From Salipiger marinus (lineage in GTDB: Bacteria; Pseudomonadota; Alphaproteobacteria; Rhodobacterales; Rhodobacteraceae): DNA of 64,000 nucleotides. The position numbers and the translations under genes are program-made. Below the pieces are notes generated by a model. That model worked only from the letters and a program-made list of their open reading frames with translations. It had not been told where the DNA came from and did not search any database. The stretch spans positions 202,688 through 266,687 of the forward strand of contig NZ_FNEJ01000006.1 in the NCBI RefSeq assembly GCF_900100085.1. The letters are read 5' to 3'. Below, piece after piece: positions 42,889-50,596 of this stretch. The first letter of the stretch is position 1. Each line of letters opens with the position of its first letter.

Positions 42889-43866
42889 TCACGTCGAAGA
42901 ATCTCTATGCTTTATTACTTGAGAGTAATAATTTAGATGCCCCTCAAGACGACACGCATCTTCTTTCTTGCATAGACCCGACTGAAGCACGTGCCTATAG
43001 GCACGCAACTTATTTCGGTATCCTTTAGTTAACTTCACCTCTCCGCAATTTACTATTAAACCATGGACCTTCATTCTTTTCGGCGCAACGGAGAAGTAAG
43101 TTTTTTTCTTCGAAATCTTCCAGGGAGTACTATAAAAGATCGTCGACAACCTTTCCGGAAGAGAGGACGGATACACACCCTCAGACGAGAAAGTAATATC
43201 ATCTGCATAGCGAGTTATTCTGATTCCCAGCTCCTCCGCCAATTCTGCTAGAGCGGTATCAACCTCAAACATCGCAATGTTGGAAAGAACAGGACTTGAA
43301 GGGGCACCTTGCGCAAGACCCCCATCATAACAAGAAAGCTTCGAGATTAATTCAGAGCTCTTGAAGTCATACCCAAAAGAACATAAGCTTGAAGCGATCA
43401 AACTCCGAGGCGTACTTGGAAAAAAATCCTCTAAGTCTATTGAATACACCCAACGCGCACTAGTATGACGCACTGCAGCATCAATATGCGATCTGCCCGG
43501 CACAAAGCCAAAAACATGGTCTGGAAATCTCGCCTTTCCTTGCAGCTGATACGATATCCACTTCTGTATGACTTTAAGACCAACCTTTGGCGCAAGAATC
43601 GACCTCTTACCCTTCCCCTTCGGTATGGAAAATTTCCGATAGTGGCGGTCGGGTTTGTTTATAAAAGACCACACAATTCCCGGATTGACGCCAAACATCG
43701 TTGCCAAAACCTCCTTCGAGGTAATTGGCATGCCCCCCCCCTCAATAAGCTTATTGATGCGTTGCAACTCTTCATGATCTACTACAGAATCCACAGCTTT
43801 TAAAAAATCTTCTCTTTCCGAGAAAATAAAAAACTGCGATTCTACAAGATTGTGCGGGAGTCTCAT
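42889..43866 (-). CDS. Retron-type reverse transcriptase
   Basis: A 325-residue group II/retron-type RT. Fingers: KFSIPKGKGKRSILAPKVGLK. Palm: YSIDLEDFFPST with the first Asp, GLAQGAPSSPVLSNI, and the catalytic Y220-ADD-223. Retron-specific regions are seen in variant form: DAAVRH where NAxxH is usual, and KVHGLIVN where VTG is usual. The QGxxxSP motif excludes a diversity-generating retroelement. The ATG at 43866 lies inside the a2 arm of the ncRNA just upstream and has no clear ribosome binding site. GC is far below the phage core. With the ncRNA it would make msDNA that controls the accessory proteins encoded upstream. Confidence 0.9.
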   Translation of the reverse strand: MRLPHNLVESQFFIFSEREDFLKAVDSVVDHEELQRINKLIEGGGMPITSKEVLATMFGVNPGIVWSFINKPDRHYRKFSIPKGKGKRSILAPKVGLKVIQKWISYQLQGKARFPDHVFGFVPGRSHIDAAVRHTSARWVYSIDLEDFFPSTPRSLIASSLCSFGYDFKSSELISKLSCYDGGLAQGAPSSPVLSNIAMFEVDTALAELAEELGIRITRYADDITFSSEGVYPSSLPERLSTIFYSTPWKISKKKTYFSVAPKRMKVHGLIVNCGEVKLTKGYRNKLRAYRHVLQSGLCKKEDACRLEGHLNYYSQVIKHRDSST

Positions 43867-44001
43867 TTAGCAAACAATCGTTTCATGAGCGTCGGTCTTC
43901 GGACTGACGATTCGAAGGAGCGTCAGTCCGAAGACCGACGACCCTTCTGTACATAGCCTTGGCAAGTGGGCATGATACACACCCGCGCCTGAGACTCCCG
44001 C
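43854..44001 (-). ncRNA. Retron msr-msd RNA
   Basis: About 148 nt on the minus strand. The 12-base a1 (44001-43990, GCGGGAGTCTCA) is exactly complementary to a2 (43865-43854). The msr part begins with a 7-bp stem allowing G-U pairs (GGGTGTG, loop TAT, CATGCCC). The msd part has a perfect 20-bp stem (arms 43921-43940 and 43890-43909) with an 11-base loop. A promoter with TATAAT ending at 44008 predicts a transcript start at the first base of a1. The branching G is probably just after a1. a2 overlaps the first codons of the RT gene. Confidence 0.85.
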
Positions 44002-44007
44002 GATGTG

Positions 44008-44037
44008 ATTATAGCTCATTTCGCCTCGCCAGGTCAA
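44008..44037 (-). promoter_or_regulatory. Sigma-70-type promoter of the retron RNA
   Basis: On the minus strand, TTGACC (44037-44032) and TATAAT (44013-44008) are separated by 18 bp. The expected start, 6-7 bases downstream, coincides with the first base of a1. The promoter lies in the last codons of the winged-helix gene, and the -10 box contains that gene's stop codon. Confidence 0.75.
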
Positions 44038-44740
44038 GAAACCGAACAACGTCCGGACTATTTCGGCGCTTTACTGTTCCAAGAACCTTCAAAGCACCTG
44101 CAGTCAGACAATAAAGTCCATCTTTCCGCCGGATGATCTGCCCCGCCCGTCGAAGAGCATCCAAATGTCTATTTACATAGTCAATCGGCGGGGAAGAAAA
44201 CCCTTTTGACTCCAACCTTGAAATCAAAACTTCAACATTAATAGGTGCTGCTATTCGAAGCTCCATAAGGATAGCCGTTCGAGACGGTAGATTTTCATTG
44301 ACCGTTAACTTCACTTCAAGAAGGGACAAGCTTGCGTTATTTATGTAGATAGCTGCACGATTCTTTATTTCCTCTAAGTAGCTTCTGGTCACACCACCCT
44401 TTGGAACAATCCAGACAGTACAGCCTTGCGAGTCAATCGTGAGGAACGAATTTCTCACCCATTCCGGGAATGCATGAAGGAGTGTCGCCCTCAACCCAGC
44501 CTCAAGATCAAAGTTAGCAGTATCATTTAGAATAAATTTAACAAGAACTCCCGAGCGAACCAATTCCTCAGATATTTTACCCAAATAAATATTTGAAGGC
44601 TTCTGATGGCCATTGCTATCTTTAGAAACCTCAATAAACGCATAGAATGCCAACCTGTCGCCATCCTGGCGCACCACAGGCCCACTAAGCACCAGACCAG
44701 ACGAAGTCAGAATTTCCGCAACATCAGATGAATTAAGCAT
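44009..44740 (-). CDS. Winged-helix accessory protein of the retron operon
   Basis: A 243-residue protein. The N-terminal 150 residues are of mixed alpha/beta type (GDRLAFYAFIEVSKD, GLRATLLHAFPEWVRNSFLT, GCTVWIVPKGGVTRSYLEE) and were not recognised. The C-terminal 75 residues form a winged helix (VEVLISRLESKGF, YVNRHLDALRRAGQIIRRKD, GLYCLTAGALKVLG). It overlaps the HEPN-like gene by 8 bases and its 3' end carries the ncRNA promoter. It may bind the msDNA or regulate the effector. Low GC, like its neighbours. Confidence 0.65.
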   Translation of the reverse strand: MLNSSDVAEILTSSGLVLSGPVVRQDGDRLAFYAFIEVSKDSNGHQKPSNIYLGKISEELVRSGVLVKFILNDTANFDLEAGLRATLLHAFPEWVRNSFLTIDSQGCTVWIVPKGGVTRSYLEEIKNRAAIYINNASLSLLEVKLTVNENLPSRTAILMELRIAAPINVEVLISRLESKGFSSPPIDYVNRHLDALRRAGQIIRRKDGLYCLTAGALKVLGTVKRRNSPDVVRFLDLARRNEL

Positions 44741-45239
44741 TTTCTTGCCTGACTATAGCGAGTACTATGATTGACCAGTGCTCCGCTTTCGCCACCCACT
44801 CATGCGCCTCGGTAACCGGCACCCCTGATAACTTAAAACGGGCAGAACGAAAATCTACTAGTGTTTCTGGAGTGTAATCCGCAACAACACGAATAGCGTA
44901 AGCCTTCTCCAAAGTCTCAGCAAATCCTAAATTTATTGAGCTGGCCTGCCTGCACCCCTGAACAAGGCTTACATCACCAAGCTTGTCAGCCTTCCTTTGA
45001 AGCGCCTTGATTCTCCTTTGAATAGTGCCTCTAAGAATTTCCGGAATGTTTTTATGTTTGATATTTCCTTCATACTTACTATCAATATTTATAAGAGCCT
45101 TTCTAACCAGCAGAAAAGTAGCATAATAGTATCTATTAAATGCGGATCTGGCATACATGTCTGCGCCGCAAACACCGGAAGAGTCTGCTGTGACGAGCCT
45201 AACGGCTTCAAGTTGTAGGTGGTGTGCGACGCTGTGCAT
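44733..45239 (-). CDS. HEPN-like protein, candidate retron effector
   Basis: A 168-residue all-helical protein. YARSAFNRYYYATFLLVRKAL near residue 30 and the pair IPEILRG and AIRVVADYTPETLVDF match the helical pattern of HEPN proteins (first helix with an SR-YYA-type motif, later an R-ADY motif). The canonical RNase motif R-x4-6-H is not evident, so catalysis is uncertain. It is the first gene of the unit that continues with the winged-helix gene, ncRNA and RT. HEPN proteins are frequent toxins in phage-defence systems. Confidence 0.6.
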   Translation of the reverse strand: MHSVAHHLQLEAVRLVTADSSGVCGADMYARSAFNRYYYATFLLVRKALINIDSKYEGNIKHKNIPEILRGTIQRRIKALQRKADKLGDVSLVQGCRQASSINLGFAETLEKAYAIRVVADYTPETLVDFRSARFKLSGVPVTEAHEWVAKAEHWSIIVLAIVRQENA

Positions 45240-45264
45240 TGGACAACTATTTTTTAAGTCTACG

Positions 45265-45435
45265 ATGGAAGCAGTTGATATTTATAAGAGTACACGCACA
45301 AAGCGTCTCGGATTTGGATGCGATGGTACCTCAAGAGACTACCAAATTTGCTATGACCTGAAAACTGGCGAAGTCGGCATGTTCGATCCTAGCGTACATT
45401 CCTTACCACTGAACACAATGAGCAAGTTCCCATAG
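45265..45435 (+). CDS. Possible small gene or gene remnant near attR
   Basis: A 56-residue frame (MEAVDIYKSTRTKRLGFG, later RDYQICYDLKTGEVGMFD) that reads like protein but has no ribosome binding site and no recognised family. It is divergent from the HEPN-like gene. The stretch 45436-45718 up to attR shows nothing recognisable. Confidence 0.3.
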   Translation: MEAVDIYKSTRTKRLGFGCDGTSRDYQICYDLKTGEVGMFDPSVHSLPLNTMSKFP

Positions 45436-45718
45436 GTACGGATGAACTATTGGTACCGCCGGGCACGCGCATCACGCAACTTAGGTGACGGGCAACTCAG
45501 GACGTTGCGGTCAGAGGTCACAGCTAGTGTTCAATTTTTACTACCTGGCGCCGCGTCACCCCTCGAGGGTCTGACACCTTTTATCGCCGCAGCTGCAAAA
45601 CACTTGAAGTACAACACTCACTTGGTTGACATCAACAAGCGTCCGATTCGGACATGCTCGGACACTCGGACAACGACACGAGAAAACTCGCGCATCTCTT
45701 TGATTTTAATCAATTATT

Positions 45719-45764
45719 TGGTGCCCCCACACGGACTCGAACCGCGGACCTACTGATTACAAAT
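45719..45764. repeat. attR, right copy of the 46-bp attachment core
   Basis: Identical to 5863-5908 and forming the 3' 46 bases of tRNA-Thr. The phage copy therefore restores a complete tRNA at this end. Confidence 0.95.
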
Positions 45765-45794
45765 CAGTTGCTCTACCAGCTGAGCTATAGGGGC
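45719..45794 (-). tRNA. tRNA-Thr (anticodon UGU)
   Basis: A 76-nt tRNA with encoded CCA on the minus strand. Acceptor GCCCCTA pairs with TGGGGGC, the D arm has GCTCAGCTGGTAGAGC, the anticodon arm is ACTGA-TTTGTAA-TCAGT with anticodon TGT, and the T arm holds GGTTCGAGTCC. The anticodon stem and everything 3' of it are supplied by the prophage attachment core. Confidence 0.96.
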
Positions 45795-45844
45795 ACCGTA
45801 GGTGCAGGGATATGCCAGCCCCGCCCCGGACTGCAAGCCCGAAA

Positions 45845-47500
45845 CTACCGGTTGGCATGCGCGAGCAGGCCTACGGCGGCGAGACCTACGCCGATCACCA
45901 GCACTGCCGCCGGGGCGGCGCCGCCGAGGTTTTCCAGCGACGCCTGTTCATGCACCCGCGTGGCCAGCGTTTCATAGTTGAACGGGCGCAGCAGCAGGGT
46001 GGCGGGCAGCTCTTTCACGCAGTCGACAAAGACCAGCAGCAGGGCCGAGGCCAGAGAGCCTCGGATCAGCGGATAATGCACCTCGGCCAGCACCTGCCCC
46101 TGACTGCGCCCCAGCGACCGCGCCGCCAGCGCCAGATTCGGCGACACCCGTCCCAGCGCCGCATCCGCCGCCCCCTGCGCGATGGCGAAAAACCGCACGC
46201 AATAGGCCAGCACCAGCGCGAAGGCGGATCCGGTCAGCACCAGCCCGATCTCCTGCCCGGTCACGGCGGCCACGGTGTCCGCCAGCCGGTGATCCAGCGC
46301 GGCCAGCGGAATCAGGATGCCGATGCCCAGCACCGCCCCCGGCGCGGCATAGCCGATCGTGGTGACCGGCATCAGCCGGCGCGGCAGCACCCGCCCCGAC
46401 ACCCGCACGCCATAGACCAGAAACAGCCCGCCACACACGGTCAGCACCGCCGCGAGCCCGCCCACCATCAGCGTGTTCAGCCCCGCCCCCCAGAGCGCGG
46501 GATCGGCCCAGTTGCGGGCATGGTCCAGCGCATGCGACAGGATCACGCCGCCGGGCAGCAGGAACCCCAGCGCGAAGGGCAGAAGGCAGACCAGCAGCGC
46601 CGCCACAGCCGCCGCCCCCGTGAGCGGCACGCGGGCCACGGGGCGGTGCCGGATCGACAGGTTGAAGAACCGCATCCGGCGGCGCGAGGCCTTTTCCAAG
46701 AGCACCAGCAGGATGACCAGTGCCAGCACCGTGGTGGCGATCTGCGCGGCGCCGCCTGCATTGTTGCTTTGCAGCCAGACGCTGAAGATGCCGGTGGTCA
46801 GGGTCTGCACCGCAAAATAATCCACCGTGCCGAAATCATTGACCGATTCCATCATCACGATCGCCACCCCCGCCGCGATCGCCGGTCGCGCCAATGGCAG
46901 GCCCACGCGGCAGAACCGCCCCCATGCTCCCGCGCCCAGCGACTGCGCCACCTCGTCGGCGCTGGCGGACTGCTCGCGGAAGGCATTGCGGGCCAGCAGA
47001 TAGACATAAGGATACTGCGCCGCCGCCAGCACGAGGATCGCCGCCCCCATCGACCGGATTTCCGGAAACCAGTAGTCGCGGGCGGTCTGCCAGCCGAAAG
47101 CCTGCCGGAGCCCGGTCTGCACCGGCCCGGAATATTCCAGAAAATCCACCAGCGCATAGGCGCCCACATAGGCCGGGATCGCCAGCGGCAGCAGCAGCAG
47201 CCATTCCAGCCAGCGCCGCCCGGGAAACTCGTAGCGCGACACCAGCCATGCGGTCACCGTGCCCGCGACACAGGCCAGCGCCCCCACCCCCGCCATCAGC
47301 ACCAGCGTGTTGCGCAGATAGCGGGGCAGCGTGGTGGAGATCAGATGCGGCCAGATGTTCTCGCTCGGGAAGAGCGCGATCCAGAGCACGGCAAGGATCG
47401 GCGCCACCACCACTGCCGCGATCAGTGCAGCCCCCAGCGACCATGGGTCAGGCAGGCTGGTCAGCCGCAGACGGCGGGCGGTGTGGTCGGCAAGGCTCAT
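45845..47500 (-). CDS. Iron(III)-type ABC transporter permease (FbpB-like, fused two-domain)
   Basis: A 551-residue inner-membrane protein with about twelve hydrophobic helices in two homologous halves. Each half has an EAA-type loop: ADEVAQSLGAGAWGRFCRVGLPLARPAI near residue 195 and NLALAARSLGRSQGQVLAEVHYPL near 470. This duplicated architecture is typical of FbpB-type ferric iron permeases, with thiamine or other permeases as alternatives. Start ATG 47500 is chosen because a hydrophobic first helix follows after a short cytoplasmic leader. Partner ATPase and binding protein are not in the window. It is divergent from the 47,585 gene. Confidence 0.85.
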   Translation of the reverse strand: MSLADHTARRLRLTSLPDPWSLGAALIAAVVVAPILAVLWIALFPSENIWPHLISTTLPRYLRNTLVLMAGVGALACVAGTVTAWLVSRYEFPGRRWLEWLLLLPLAIPAYVGAYALVDFLEYSGPVQTGLRQAFGWQTARDYWFPEIRSMGAAILVLAAAQYPYVYLLARNAFREQSASADEVAQSLGAGAWGRFCRVGLPLARPAIAAGVAIVMMESVNDFGTVDYFAVQTLTTGIFSVWLQSNNAGGAAQIATTVLALVILLVLLEKASRRRMRFFNLSIRHRPVARVPLTGAAAVAALLVCLLPFALGFLLPGGVILSHALDHARNWADPALWGAGLNTLMVGGLAAVLTVCGGLFLVYGVRVSGRVLPRRLMPVTTIGYAAPGAVLGIGILIPLAALDHRLADTVAAVTGQEIGLVLTGSAFALVLAYCVRFFAIAQGAADAALGRVSPNLALAARSLGRSQGQVLAEVHYPLIRGSLASALLLVFVDCVKELPATLLLRPFNYETLATRVHEQASLENLGGAAPAAVLVIGVGLAAVGLLAHANR

Positions 47501-47584
47501 GCGGGCATTCTCCTGCGGCGGCCGCGTTCCCCTCGCGGCGAAAGGCCTTATAGTGCAGGCATCGCGCAACAAAAAGAGCAGGCG

Positions 47585-48466
47585 ATGCAGGTCATTCTTC
47601 ACTTGGGCGTTCACGGCACGGATGAGGACCGTCTGCTGAAGACGCTGTTGCGCAATGCCGATGACTTCCGCCGCGACGGAGTGGCGATCCCCGGGCCAAG
47701 CCGGTATCGCACCCTGCTGTCGGAGGTGGTGAATTCGCTGGGTGGCGCGGATCCGGCGGAAGATGCGCGCGAGGTGCTGCTGGACGCGCTGCTGACCGAG
47801 GATGCGGTCGATGTGCATCGGCTGATCCTGAGCCACGAGAACCTGCTGTCGGTGCCCAAGCTGGCGCTGGCGGGCGGGCGGCTTTATCGTCGCGCCGAAG
47901 AGCGGGTCTGTGCGATCCAGAGGCTGTTCCGCGGCGATGCCGTGGAGGTCTGGATGGGCCTGCGCGACTTTGCCAGCTATCTGCCCGCCGTCTATCGCGA
48001 AAGCCCGGCGCAGAGTTTTGACGCGTTTCTGCACGGCGCCGATCCGATGCATCTGCGCTGGTCCAGCCTGATCCGCCGCCTGCGGGAGGCGGCGCCGGAG
48101 GTGCCCGTCACCGTCTGGTGCAACGAAGACACGCCGCTGCTCTGGGGGCAGATCCTGCGCGGCATGGCCGGGATCGACGCGGAGCGCAGGATCATCGGAT
48201 CCTTCGATCTTTTCGCCGACATCATCAGTCCCGAAGGCATGAAGCGGTTCCGCAGCTTCCTCAAGGAGAACGACAGCGTCACCGAAGCGCAGAAGCGCCG
48301 GGTGATGATGGCATTTCTGGACAAATACGCCCTGCCGGAGGCGCTGGAGGAAGAGCTGGATCTGCCGGGCTGGGACGCCGCCTATGTGGACATGCTGACC
48401 GAGCTTTACGACGAAGACGTGTGGCAGATCAGCCGGATGCCGGGCGTCACCCTGCTGAGCCCCTGA
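47585..48466 (+). CDS. Hypothetical protein, sulfotransferase-like fold remnant
   Basis: A 293-residue cytoplasmic protein starting MQVILHLGVHGTDEDRLLKTLL. The opening resembles the P-loop start of bacterial sulfotransferase-like proteins (usually LHIGVHKTGTT) but the PAPS-binding loop is altered, so activity is doubtful. Acidic C-terminus (ALPEALEEELDLPGW). Divergent from the permease gene with 84 bp between. Confidence 0.55.
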   Translation: MQVILHLGVHGTDEDRLLKTLLRNADDFRRDGVAIPGPSRYRTLLSEVVNSLGGADPAEDAREVLLDALLTEDAVDVHRLILSHENLLSVPKLALAGGRLYRRAEERVCAIQRLFRGDAVEVWMGLRDFASYLPAVYRESPAQSFDAFLHGADPMHLRWSSLIRRLREAAPEVPVTVWCNEDTPLLWGQILRGMAGIDAERRIIGSFDLFADIISPEGMKRFRSFLKENDSVTEAQKRRVMMAFLDKYALPEALEEELDLPGWDAAYVDMLTELYDEDVWQISRMPGVTLLSP

Positions 48467-48510
48467 TCGCGCGGCGACGGGCGGGCCGCTGTCCCGCAGG
48501 TGTGCAAAAC

Positions 48511-48548
48511 GACGCGGGCGCAGCCCTGTCTCAGGTGCCGCGCCCGTC
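48511..48548. terminator. Possible terminator between convergent genes
   Basis: GACG(C)GGGCGC pairs with GCGCCCGTC apart from a single bulged base, over an 18-base loop. It lies between the stops of the 47,585 gene and the convergent GapR-family gene. No clear T run. Confidence 0.4.
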
Positions 48549-48573
48549 AGGGATCAGGCCAAGCGGCGCGGGA

Positions 48574-48831
48574 TCAGATCATCCCCAGCGCGGCTTTATA
48601 CATTTCCAGCACCGCCTCTTCCTCGGCGATGTCGTCCTTGTCGCGCTTGCGCAGGGCGATGACCTTGCGCATCACCTTGGTGTCGTAGCCGCGCGCCTTG
48701 GCTTCCGCCATCAGCTCCTTCTGCTGCTCGGCAACAGACTGCTTCTCGATCTCAAGCTGTTCATATTGTTCGATGAATTGCCGCAATTCCTCGGCGGCCA
48801 CGCCATAGGCGCCGGAAGTATCGTCCTGCAT
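48574..48831 (-). CDS. UPF0335 / DUF2312 protein, GapR family
   Basis: An 85-residue protein, almost all coiled-coil helix (AAEELRQFIEQYEQLEIEKQ, then EAKARGYDTKVMRKVIALRK). This is the alphaproteobacterial GapR family, whose Caulobacter member binds overtwisted AT-rich DNA ahead of replication and transcription and stimulates topoisomerases. The basic RGYDTKVMRKVIALRKR segment is the DNA-contacting part. Length is normal. Confidence 0.92.
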   Translation of the reverse strand: MQDDTSGAYGVAAEELRQFIEQYEQLEIEKQSVAEQQKELMAEAKARGYDTKVMRKVIALRKRDKDDIAEEEAVLEMYKAALGMI

Positions 48832-48952
48832 CTGCTGTTCTCCTGCCGGTATCGCGTCTGGTTACAGGCGGGCGCGCGCCCCATCAAGGGGTTGCGGCAG
48901 CGTGGGGGATGGATTACCGGGCTCCCGTTTGCGCAACGGGAAGGAACCGGGC

Positions 48953-49168
48953 ATGGAATGGCTGATCTGGGTAGGCGCGGCGATGTCGCTGCTGGGACTT
49001 GTGGGGCTGTTCTGGTGCATCCTGCGCGTCTGGAGCGCGCGCCGCTCCGGGCTTGAGGATGCGGCGCTGCGCGAGGCGGTGCGCAAGGTGGTGCCGCTGA
49101 ACATGGCGGCGCTGATGCTGTCGGTCTTCGGGCTGGTCATGGTGGTCGTGGGCATTTTCCTCAACTGA
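48953..49168 (+). CDS. Small two-helix membrane protein
   Basis: A 71-residue protein with two membrane helices (about residues 3-24 and 47-70) joined by a polar loop (WSARRSGLEDAALREAVRKV). Start ATG 48953 has an AAGGA about 8 bases upstream. Proteins of this shape are common beside UPF0335 genes in Rhodobacteraceae as far as I recall. Function unknown. Confidence 0.65.
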   Translation: MEWLIWVGAAMSLLGLVGLFWCILRVWSARRSGLEDAALREAVRKVVPLNMAALMLSVFGLVMVVVGIFLN

Positions 49169-49246
49169 CAGCCGTCCCCTGACCCGCTGCGCGGCAGAGC
49201 CCGCCCGGCGGGCGGTGCTCCGTCTCCCGCCGCGCCGTGACGGCAC

Positions 49247-49447
49247 CTAGACCGGCAGGTTGTCCATCTCCGCCTCCAGCGCGGCGGCGGCCTCTTCACG
49301 GATGCGGTCGGCAAGTTCGGCGGGCACCGCCTGCCCCTGCGCGCGCAGTTCGGCGGCCCGCGCGGCGAGTTCGGACAGGGGCGCGGCATCCGCGCTTTCC
49401 GGCGCCTGATCTTGCGCCATGGTCCAGGTCTGCAGCGGATCGGTCAT
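49247..49447 (-). CDS. Small acidic hypothetical protein
   Basis: A 66-residue protein (PLSELAARAAELRAQGQAV, then ADRIREEAAAALEAEMDNLP), mostly helical and alanine-rich, with GGAGGA upstream of the ATG. No family recognised. Confidence 0.5.
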   Translation of the reverse strand: MTDPLQTWTMAQDQAPESADAAPLSELAARAAELRAQGQAVPAELADRIREEAAAALEAEMDNLPV

Positions 49448-49603
49448 GAGCTGTCCTCCTTCATGAGGGGCCCCGCCGGGACGATGTCTGCGGCGCGGCC
49501 CCGATGGGTGGTGCCATCCCTGGCCTCATCGATGGCACGATCCGACAGAGTCTGCCCTGCCGGTCCCGGTCCTGCCATGATCCAGGTCAAGGACAGAAAG
49601 GTC

Positions 49604-49632
49604 TTGAAGACATATTCCATTATGATTATATG
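49604..49632 (+). promoter_or_regulatory. Candidate promoter and operator of the sulfide-detoxification operon
   Basis: TTGAAG (49604-49609) and TATATG (49627-49632) are 17 bp apart. Between and over them lie ATATTC (49612-49617) and TTATAT (49626-49631), an imperfect AT-rich dyad where a BigR/SqrR-type persulfide sensor could bind. The dyad does not match a known consensus fully. Confidence 0.35.
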
Positions 49633-49656
49633 AACTCCGAACCGAGGGAGCTTTCC

Positions 49657-50523
49657 ATGACCCAGCCCGATGTCACGGCCTTTTTCGACGAGGCCACCAA
49701 CACGATCTCTTACGTGGCGCGCGATCCGGCGGGCCATTCCTGTGCCATCATCGACAGCGTTCTGGATTTTGACTACGCCTCCGGACGCACCGACACGCGC
49801 TCTGCCGATGCCATCATCGCTTTCGTGCGGCAGCACGGACTGACCGTGGACTGGCTGCTGGAAAGCCATGTCCATGCCGACCATCTGTCCGCCGCGCCCT
49901 ATATCCAGCAGGCGGTGGGCGGCAAGATCGGCATCGGCGAACGGATCACCGAAGTGCAGGACACCTTCGGCAAGGTGTTCAACGAAGGCACGGAGTTCCA
50001 GCGCGACGGATCGCAGTTCGACCGCCTGTTCCGCGAGGGCGACAGTTTCCATATCGGCCAGATGCGCGGTGACGTGCTGCACACGCCCGGACATACCCCC
50101 GCCTGCCTGACCTATGTGATCGGCGACGCGGCCTTTGTGGGCGATACGCTCTTCATGCCGGATTTCGGCACGGCGCGCTGTGATTTCCCGGGCGGGTCGT
50201 CGGAAACGCTGTTCCGCTCGATCCAGAAGATCCTGTCCCTGCCGGACGAGACCCGGATTTTTGTCGGCCATGACTACAAGGCGCCGGGGCGCGACAGCTA
50301 CGCCTGGGAAACCACGGTCGGCGCGCAGAAAGCCTCCAACATCCATGTGGCGGCGGGCACCTCGGCGGAAGAGTTCGTGCAGATGCGCGATGCCCGCGAC
50401 GCGACGCTGGCCATGCCGCGGCTCATCATCCCGTCGCTGCAGGTGAACATGCGCGCAGGGCAGATGCCGCCCGCCGACGCACAGGGCGACGTCTTTCTGA
50501 AAGTGCCCGTCAACAAGCTTTGA
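49657..50523 (+). CDS. Persulfide dioxygenase-like metallo-beta-lactamase (Blh/ETHE1 type)
   Basis: A 288-residue MBL-fold enzyme. Metal ligands are seen in SHVHADHLSA near residue 70, HTPGHTPACLTY near 147, GDTLFMPDFGTARCDFPGG near 167 and VGHDYKAPG near 205. This set is characteristic of ETHE1/Blh proteins that oxidise glutathione persulfide to sulfite. It heads a four-gene run with two YedE-type sulfur transporters and a DUF442 protein. The start has GAGGGAG upstream. Confidence 0.9.
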   Translation: MTQPDVTAFFDEATNTISYVARDPAGHSCAIIDSVLDFDYASGRTDTRSADAIIAFVRQHGLTVDWLLESHVHADHLSAAPYIQQAVGGKIGIGERITEVQDTFGKVFNEGTEFQRDGSQFDRLFREGDSFHIGQMRGDVLHTPGHTPACLTYVIGDAAFVGDTLFMPDFGTARCDFPGGSSETLFRSIQKILSLPDETRIFVGHDYKAPGRDSYAWETTVGAQKASNIHVAAGTSAEEFVQMRDARDATLAMPRLIIPSLQVNMRAGQMPPADAQGDVFLKVPVNKL

Positions 50524-50596
50524 CCCCGCGCGCGGGCGGGCCGCCACGGCCTGCCCCGCCGCATCGCATCTCCTTGGCATAGGACACGCAGATATC

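Larger units (their letters stand above)
5863..45764. mobile_element. Temperate T7/BPP-1-like prophage integrated in tRNA-Thr
   Basis: The element is bounded by a perfect 46-bp direct repeat (5863-5908 and 45719-45764). The right copy is the 3' end of a complete tRNA-Thr(UGU) gene and the left copy is the displaced 3' fragment. The period is 39,856 bp. Inside are an integrase next to the right end, a divergent repressor/Cro-like pair, replication genes, a terminase pair, a full podovirus-type virion set and a lysis cassette, with no evident disruption. The defence-like genes at both extremes are lower in GC than the phage core. It looks intact, but inducibility cannot be judged from sequence. 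Confidence 0.95.

Noticed and set aside
42889..43866. Reverse transcriptase as part of a diversity-generating retroelement, as in BPP-1
   Set aside because: The RT has QGxxxSP rather than the DGR-type motif, no template/variable repeat pair was seen near the tailspike or RT, and a retron-type RNA lies directly upstream.
45812..47584. Plus-strand frame extending the 47,585 gene far upstream
   Set aside because: The extension is the shadow of the iron-type permease on the opposite strand; ATG 47585 starts a normal N-terminal strand pattern.
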